DNA from: Hymenopellis radicata
Taxonomy: Eukaryota > Basidiomycota > Agaricomycetes > Agaricales > Physalacriaceae
Length of the DNA stretch: 64,000 nt
Assembly (NCBI GenBank): GCA_015501595.1
Contig: JADNRX010000005.1
Location: 434,001-498,000 of the forward strand
Direction: 5' to 3'
Both the position numbers and the translations under genes were made by a program. Numbering within the stretch: position 1 is the first letter of the stretch; each line of letters begins with the position of its first letter. The notes below the pieces were generated by a model, which was not told the origin of the DNA, made no database searches, and worked only from the letters and a program-made list of their open reading frames with translations. Below, piece by piece: positions 57,881 to 64,000 of the stretch.

Positions 57881-58019
57881 CAGGTTCACCGTTAACGTTC
57901 AGTGCGCGCGATTGGACATTAATTAGGCAACGACTGGAAGATATAGGATAAGATCATTTTCCAAGCAATACAGACGAGAGAAAAACAACAGAGCAATAGC
58001 AGCGGATATCAAGTAGCAA

Positions 58020-58100
58020 GATGTATAGTAACAGGTGTATAGTAGCGAGACGTATAGTAGTGAGATGTATAGTAGCGAGATGTATAGTAGCGAGATGATG
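58020..58100 (+). repeat. Minisatellite, about 17-base unit
   Basis: Four to five tandem copies of a unit like gagatgtatagtagc, with small changes. Confidence 0.8.
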
Positions 58101-58327
58101 TATGTACGTAGTACGACAGATACTTGGCAAGATTATAGGCCTCAAGATAGCAAAAGCAACATTCAACAATGGACGAGAGCAGGAATAACGGCGAAGCAAC
58201 TACAACGATGCTAAGCAATTATAATGAGAAAACTCGAGACAAACTTACTGTAATCTAAAATTTCTGAGGTGCCCCATAGCGCAGCGCATCTTCAGCCGCA
58301 TGGCGCGCGCTTCTTGAATGCACGATA

Positions 58328-59142
58328 TCAATACAGCGCTGCGCGAGGAGGTATGCCGGAGGAATGTACTCCTTGAGCTGTTGCTCCCTTACCCTTCTCG
58401 AGGATTTCCGCTTGGCCGCGGCTGGAGGTGGAGCGAGGTTCTCCTTGTCGATGACCCGTTTGGGACGGGGGGTTGTTTTTTTTCACGCGATTTGTGAAGA
58501 CGCGATAGTAATCGGGCGTAAGAGTCTGGAGGGGAAGAAGAGGTGCCGATGCTGAGGTTGAGAGCTCAGTGATGTTCTTCTTCGCTTTCTTGGCCTGTGT
58601 TTTCTTAGGAGTTGGCGGAGTGTAGGTGATGATGGGTGCGGTAGAGACCTGTGGTCTCACGACTGGTGCGTGTGTTTCGGAATCCTCTGCACATACGACA
58701 GCAGGATTAACTTGAGAAGAAGCCTCAAATGGTAAGCAGTCCTCGGACTGCACGAGAGCCGTTGATGGGGCTGAGACTTCGGCGTCTTCTGAGGCCGGAA
58801 TATTTGGTGGAAGGGAGGGATGGGAGAGCGTCGCGCCCGGATTTAGGGGCGGAAGGGGTGATTCAATTGTTGGCGCTGGGCTTGCAATAGCAGCCTTCTG
58901 CGAGAAGAAGAGCGCCGTTGGGAGGTACATCGGCTCCCAAACCGAAGGCTTGAACTAGAACTACTGTCAGCGTCGAGTCCTGATTAAAGGAGCCACCTTA
59001 CGATGTAGGATTCTTCATCCTCTTTGACATGAGCATTCCTGATCTTGGCCTTGCAAACTTTGACAACGGCTCATGCACTGACGAGGAGGAGGAAGAGCAC
59101 CGAGGTGATGATAATAGTGTGGATGAATGCGATGATGGCCAT
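58328..59142 (-). pseudogene. One-helix membrane protein with an in-frame stop
   Basis: Exon 1 starts at ATG 59142: AIIAFIHTIIITSVLFLLLVSA is a single membrane helix at the N-terminus. An in-frame TGA (59071-59073) interrupts it, followed by AVVKVCKAKIRNAHVKEDEESY. An intron (ATC|gtaagg to ttcaag) leads to PSVWEPMYLPTALFFSQKAA and a long Pro/Ser/Ala-rich tail with a Lys-rich patch (KKTQAKKAKKN), ending AALY at 58328. The TGA probably replaced a Cys or Trp codon, or is a sequence error. Family not recognised. The tail ORF alone is 200 codons. Confidence 0.5.
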
Positions 59143-60189
59143 GGTAGTAGGAATGAGAGCTTGAGATTAGACTAGTTTCGCCCGTGCTGGCTTTTTGTCG
59201 GCTCTGGGTTCGCTCCTATTGGTAAGCAGAGACAGAAAGTCATCTCACTTGCAGGAGTGCCGCAGGGAAAGAACAACGAGTTTCGACGCGTTCTGGCTCG
59301 CGAGTGACCCAGAGAGCTCGTGCTAGTCAATTGAATTTGATGCATTAGATATGCAAACATGACATGGACAACTTACGAGCCTGATCGTGTCGCAGGAAAG
59401 TGGATGTGAATTTCGCATAAGATAAACAATTTCGGTGGCAGTCACTGAGAGAGTACGCAAAACCGCCCTTGGAACAATCACGTTCCAAAGGAAAGCAATG
59501 GGGGATTCAACGCGTCTCCATTTCGCAGGCAAGCCAGATCGAGTTCACTTCAGAGTCCAGATGGTATGCACACGGGAGATGTGTACACAAGGCGGGCGAG
59601 TTGTGAGGATCCCGTCAAACATCATGGTAGTCATGAAGAGAGTGAGTTCGGAAACCCTAACCCCGGTAGCACGCTTTGGGGCTGCTCATGTCATTGCTGT
59701 TACTTTAATACTTAGGCACTTACATCTCTTCCTCACTCTGCGACATAGTAGCTGTTCGGTATCCGCCCGTTCGCATCTCCAGAGCATATTAGGCACAAGC
59801 CCGCTTTGTGTACCGCACGAAATATTTGCATCTCTTACCGCCACAAAAGATCATGGCGCGGGGGGAAAACGAAATCCAAGGTGCGTAACGGCGTCTAATG
59901 ACTCTAATCACCGAGTACCGCGAGGTGTAGAGTATGCCTACGGGAGACTAGTAACGGCGCAAGCGCTGCGCGGACACGATATACTAACGTCGTTTCTACA
60001 ACTATCCTACGAAGAGCAGAAAAGAGTCCGCAAGGAAGTAATAGTAAGCTTTATCGTTGAGTAGTAATTGGCCTTACACCTTCAGCACACGCGTTGAGTG
60101 CCTCTTTGCCTTTTAAAATCCTTCCAAGGACCAGAAGGATACCGAGAAGAATCCTGTGGCCGCCGATTTATTCAAGTGCGGGAGGCAGA

Positions 60190-60500
60190 ACACACAGCGC
60201 TGTCGCCCACGCCGGAGGATTCAGAGTACGATGTGTTCTCCAAGAAGATCATGACCATGTTCTAAACCCGGCCCCAGTGTGATTCGTCCTCGTTCCAGCG
60301 CATACCCACAAGATGCGATAGTCCCTATGCTCCTCTTATTTTCATTGTGGCGTAAGCGAAGGAAGTGATACTTCAGCATGATGTACCTTTCGCTCTTCGA
60401 GACTGGCTGAATCATTTCCACCTCAGCCTATTTTCTGACTTGTAGACATACTTTTCAGATCCCATTGTCACAGCTGATCCTTCTTCCTGGAGTGGGCCAT
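60190..60500 (+). pseudogene. Alpha/beta hydrolase pseudogene, 3' half
   Basis: Frames read ALSPTPED, FSKKIMTMF, then RIPTRCDS, APLIFIVA, DVPFALRDWL and LILLPGVGHF followed by a donor-like gtgcgt. These match KALSPTPD through LLPGVGHF of the intact hydrolase at 49451-50418, in the same order and strand as the 5' half at 57588-57880. Stops and shifts are present. Confidence 0.75.
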
Positions 60501-60666
60501 TTTACGTGCGTCGTTAGAACGTACGTGCAGAACCTGCAGCCGAATAACTTAGTGTCAGATTGCTATAAGATCCCGCTATGTTTAGCGCGATGCTCACTCG
60601 GGTGTTGACATGTCATTGAAAGAGTCCGTGTAGCGGCCTTGTGCTACGTTTTCTGTTCAGAGAGTA

Positions 60667-61141
60667 GGGACGTTCACGGTAGACTCGTTAGCGAGCTAAC
60701 GGCCGTTAGGATGCTAACGAAGCTGTAACCGTCACAGTCTGTCACACTCGACCCATTTCGGAAAGCTGCATGGCCTGCCCCGGCTTGACTGCCGAACAGT
60801 ATGGAAGGAGGCGGGGCCAAGGGCGGGACCTTTGAAAAAAATATTCATTGGAAGCAATGTGTCGAGAGAAGAGCTCTTTTCCGTCGAGTAGTCGAACTCC
60901 CGTACCAAAAATGACATCTCACTGAACACTAATGCGGGGCAGAGAGCTTCAAATTGGGCGGGTCAACATTCGCGAGGGCGGGAGACAGCTCAGAATGACT
61001 GGGATGGTTGGTCAGCAGCGGGCATCCACATGCCCGACAGCCCGATAAACCCGATGTGATATTTTAGCGTGACAAGCTCGTTAGCTCTAACGAGAGAGCT
61101 AACGGCCGTTAGCTCGCTAACGAGTCTACCGTGAACGTCCC
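60667..61141. mobile_element. MITE 2, TA target duplication
   Basis: 475 bases. The ends are a perfect 43-base inverted repeat starting gggacgttcacggtagactc and ending in the self-complementary block gctaacggccgttag. TA flanks both sides (60665-60666, 61142-61143). The end sequence is unrelated to MITE 1. No coding capacity; likely mobilised by a Tc1/mariner-type transposase elsewhere. Confidence 0.9.
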
Positions 61142-61323
61142 TAGTAGTGTGATTATGCATTGTGAAAGTCGAATGAATGTAATCTGTGATAGCATCGTAT
61201 TGTAAAGTCCTCGTCCCATATCAGTCCTTCAGCATATGTACACCATTATGTAGCCCTATATGTATGTAGTATCGCGAAGAAGCGTGAGTTAGGATAAGGA
61301 GTGTGTGCGTCGTGGGTACCGTA

Positions 61324-62664
61324 TCAAAAATAGCTCTGAACAGAGGGCGCTCTAGATGGCGCTGTCGAAGTAGTACCTGCTCTCGACCCTGTTCTAGATA
61401 ACGGAAACGGATGGACTCTGCCCCTTTGATATTTTGGTGGCGGAAAAGAAAGATACACAGACGATCCCGCAGACGAGCTGGACTCCCGCCCGCCTCGCCT
61501 CGCAGTCACCGCCGATTTCGACCTCTGCAGCCCGGCGCCCACCCGGACGTTTGAATTCGGCTCCTCCGAGGCCGCACTCCGCAATGAGACGGCATGGCTA
61601 TGTGACCGAGTGTGGCCGCGCACATCATCGGCTTTCAGATTTTGGAGGCTTGCCTTCCGGCGAGGCATGATGGGAAGACTCGGCGCGGACGCCTGTGCAG
61701 CGTGCAGATTATACATCGATCTTGGACCAGAGAGAGAGATGGGAAGGGGCGGCGGCGACACTTGTGGTGGTTGTCGCGGCGGAGGCGGGGCCTCGTGATT
61801 TGGTAAATCCAAGGCCCATCTGGTCGTGGAAGCGGCCGTCTCGGGAGAGGTGGTCGACGTTCCGACTGGGAGCGTTTCAGCGATAGATCCGGAGTCGAGG
61901 TAGACGTGCTCCCCGTGCGGTAGAGCGACCGGTGGGAGCTCGTACGCTCCAAGAGTCGCTGCTTCTGATTACTCGCCTCTGCCCCCAGCTCCGTCCTTGT
62001 ACGTTGATTCAAGGGCGGAACCACTATCGCTTCACGAAGCGGATACTCCCTAATCCTCTCTGGCGCATCAAAGTCCATCATGCCATCATCTTGATCCTCC
62101 CTTCCTTTTCGGTAAGCCGGCCCCATATTCTTCCCAGCGATTTTGGGGTACTGAGTCGGAATGAGAACATCCTCCGATGGCCGAATGTCGGGGTATTCGC
62201 AAGTGCGTCCTCATCTCGGATGTCCACACTCTGAGCTGTCGACTTGCGCAGCTTCTTCCGTTTCTGCAGCTTGAGCAAAAGGACTGAAGGGGATGCTGGC
62301 GGTTCCGTTGATGCAGGAGATGTGCGAATGTGGGCATTCAGGGCACCAGGCGAAGGTACGGCTCCAAAGCGCCGCCTGTTAACCTTGAGGTCGGGGCTGG
62401 ATGTGTTGGAGAAGGAATAGATGGGATTGTCTGACGCCCGTGTCAACGTCCAATCGGTCGAAGTATCGCTCACGCTCTAAACAACATTCAGGACGTGTAA
62501 ACGAAGTGACGAGCAGTTCGCACCTTGGAATGGCGCGCGTAACTGTCAATAATATCCCACGAGACGCTGTCTCCCACCAAGGGTAGCATGAGATGCTGTG
62601 TGTTGGGTCGCGTTATGCCTTTGGACTCGAACGTCGACGCTCTAGAGGACTCAGACCCAGCCAT
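61324..62664 (-). CDS. Ser/Arg-rich hypothetical protein with frameshifts
   Basis: Exon 1 reads AGSESSRASTFESKG and SWDIIDSYARHSK, spliced (AAG|gtgcga to tgtttag) to SVSDTSTDWTLTRASDNPIYSF. The body has LLLKLQKRKKLRKS, MFSFRLSTPKSLGRIWGRLTEK, then in a second frame REDQDDGMMDFDAPERIREYPLREA. In a third frame it reads DLPNHEAPPPPRQPPQ and PRRKASLQNLKADD, ending PSVQSYF. Joins need single bases near 62105 and 61805. Low complexity with many Ser/Arg sites; no known domain. It may be a disordered regulator. Shifts lie in short homopolymers, so assembly error is plausible. Confidence 0.55.
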
Positions 62665-62921
62665 CCAGTGGGCAAGAGGTTGCACAGAACCACGGGAACT
62701 CTATTCGGGGTGTGCACCCTTATATGAGTGATCAGAACCGCGACCACGACATCTCATCATCCCCTTGACGACATTCCACAAGTTCGGTCGTGCTCGTCTT
62801 TGATACACCTGTCATATTAATATTCAAGGGTGTTTCGCGCCGCTGGTCAAACAGCGGTTGAGCCGAACTAGCGAGTCTGGTCTCCACGGCTTCTTTGATT
62901 CGTGTGTAAGTTAAGATGCCA

Positions 62922-64000
62922 TTAAAGTACATGAAGAACTTCGACATTACTAGAGATATAAGGTATGTATCCAACGTCAGTTATGAATCCGAACGACGTG
63001 TGTGCAATGCGCCGTCGCCTACTGCGGTGGCGCCATAACGGTCCCTCAGAGCTGATTCTGCAAACCTCTCGTGATGGGACGCGTCTGAAGCTCACACTCG
63101 TTCCTGAGAGCGGTTTGGTAGGGAACGGAATCTGTCGTCCTTGCTGGGATGGTGATCTAGAGAGTGATGCTGTTCTCTTGGGCAATGGTGCCATCTCGAC
63201 CGGAGACCGTGAGGATGATGATGATCCGTCTAATGACATTGGGCGTGGCAAAGCTATCGCGTCGTCATTGTCAAGGAAGTTTAAACTCTTTCGAGCCTTG
63301 GATATTGACACCGGATACATTTGTCGCCCAGAGGCGTACTGATGAAGCAGAGCATCCGGTGTAGGCGGGTCATATGGGGAGGGATTGATGGTCTGGAATT
63401 GTGGTACCACGAAAAGGAAAGGAGAGGAAGGGAGAGATGTCACAGAGTTGGATCTCCGAGAAGTGGATATTTTGGGTATGATACGAAGGGACTTGGGTCG
63501 GCGCAGAGATCTGAATTTGCTGGACATCGCCTTCAGAAAAATGAATTGAGCAAAGATAGGACACTTACGGAGAAGAGTCATGAGATTGAGAAGGGACTGC
63601 GGGTTGGGTCCATGAAGGGCCTGGATCAACATCCAATGACGGTCGAGTTACCTCCTCCCAGTCCCACTCTGAGTCCGACAGCGCCACACTATCAGAGGGT
63701 GCGAGAGCCTTCCGCTGCCTACGAAAGAACGAGCCGCCCTTGGACACCGTAGACGCTGTATCTGTATCAGTCACCGTTTTGGTGGACCGTTTGCGGAGAC
63801 GGGAGGGTTTCCGGGTACGCTTGGTAGACGACGTCGATACATATCCCTCGTCGGTCTCCTGTGAAACCTTGCGCGACATCTTTCTGGGAGAAAAGCGGGA
63901 TTTTATCTGGGAAAGCTTGGAGGTGCGCGATTTTTTTGGCGTCGACTGGACGCTGCTCGACGGCGTTGACTGGAAACTCGCGGTATTGGTTCCCCCTCGG
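62922..64000 (-). CDS. Ser/Arg-rich hypothetical protein, 5' end outside the window
   Basis: The frame is open from the right window edge (reading NTASFQSTPSSSVQ, KKSRTSKLSQIKSRF) through MSRKVSQETDEGYVSTSS, RKPSRLRKRSTKT and WDWEEVTRPSLD. A second long frame has SSKFRSLRRPKSLRIIPKIS, FLFVVPQFQTINPSPYDPPTPDALLHQY and SGTSVSFRRVPS, ending at 62922. The join near 63590 contains a GTAAGT but the intron would be only about 38 bases and out of frame. Either one base is missing or these are two genes. No domain recognised. Composition resembles the upstream neighbour at 61324-62664; the two may be related or functionally linked. Confidence 0.5.

Larger units (their letters stand above)
57881..60189. 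other. About 2.3 kb segment splitting the hydrolase pseudogene
   Basis: This DNA separates two consecutive parts of the same hydrolase copy. It contains a minisatellite (58020-58100) and a one-helix membrane protein gene (58328-59142). From 59143 to 60189 there are only unconvincing ORFs, including a 209-codon plus-strand one with no domain. Terminal repeats were not recognised, so how it arrived is unclear. Confidence 0.5.

Noticed and set aside
59435..60064. 209-codon plus-strand ORF in the inserted segment
   Set aside because: No domain, no intron context, irregular composition; its end runs into the hydrolase relic.
1..64000. tRNA, rRNA, CRISPR array or riboswitch
   Set aside because: None recognised by eye; a tRNA scan was not possible, so a missed tRNA cannot be excluded.

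Overview
The window looks like nuclear DNA of a mushroom-forming basidiomycete (Agaricomycetes). The evidence is gene style and gene families. Genes are dense, on both strands, and cut by many 45-60 nt GT-AG introns. The families include DUF6534 seven-helix membrane proteins, DUF6699, repeated F-box/LRR proteins, MYND proteins, OrdA-like P450s and Crinkler/RHS-like P-loop proteins. No bacterial, plasmid, CRISPR or rRNA features were seen.

Layout. 1-632: 3' part of a BTB gene. 1084-5933: tandem pair of Crinkler/RHS-like genes, one broken and one open, both lacking the Walker A lysine. 6469-7971: septin CDC12. 8338-9690: decayed DUF6534 and P450 fragments. 9816-11667: two direct copies of a unit carrying an unknown 155-residue protein; the second copy has no start codon. 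11672-15834: a 4.16 kb terminal-inverted-repeat element with a 9-bp target duplication. 16178-32369: F-box 1 (frameshifted), a divergent P450/DUF6534 pair, an ENA-type cation ATPase, and F-box 2 and 3. 33045-36231: divergent RHO4 and GPI1. 36315-41016: a Pro/Ser-rich protein, a TauD-type dioxygenase and a damaged GH5 glycosidase. 41173-48160: damaged F-box 4, a MYND pair (one decayed and holding a MITE in an intron), and a DUF6699 protein. 49451-57880: alpha/beta hydrolase, second divergent P450/DUF6534 pair, F-box 5, then half of a hydrolase pseudogene. 58020-61141: an inserted segment with a one-helix membrane protein, the other half of the hydrolase pseudogene, and a second MITE. 61324-64000: two Ser/Arg-rich unknown genes, the last running off the window.

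How the genes fit together. The conserved core (septin Cdc12, Rho4 and Gpi1) serves septation, polarity and GPI-anchor synthesis and is intact. Everything around it is accessory, duplicated and in flux. A P450 plus DUF6534 module occurs three times (two divergent pairs and one rearranged remnant), and the remnant is followed by the small-protein gene. The F-box proteins at 16-32 kb are close paralogs from local duplication. Many accessory genes carry one or a few single-base frameshifts, often in short homopolymers. Either the region is decaying or the assembly has small indel errors; sequence alone cannot decide.
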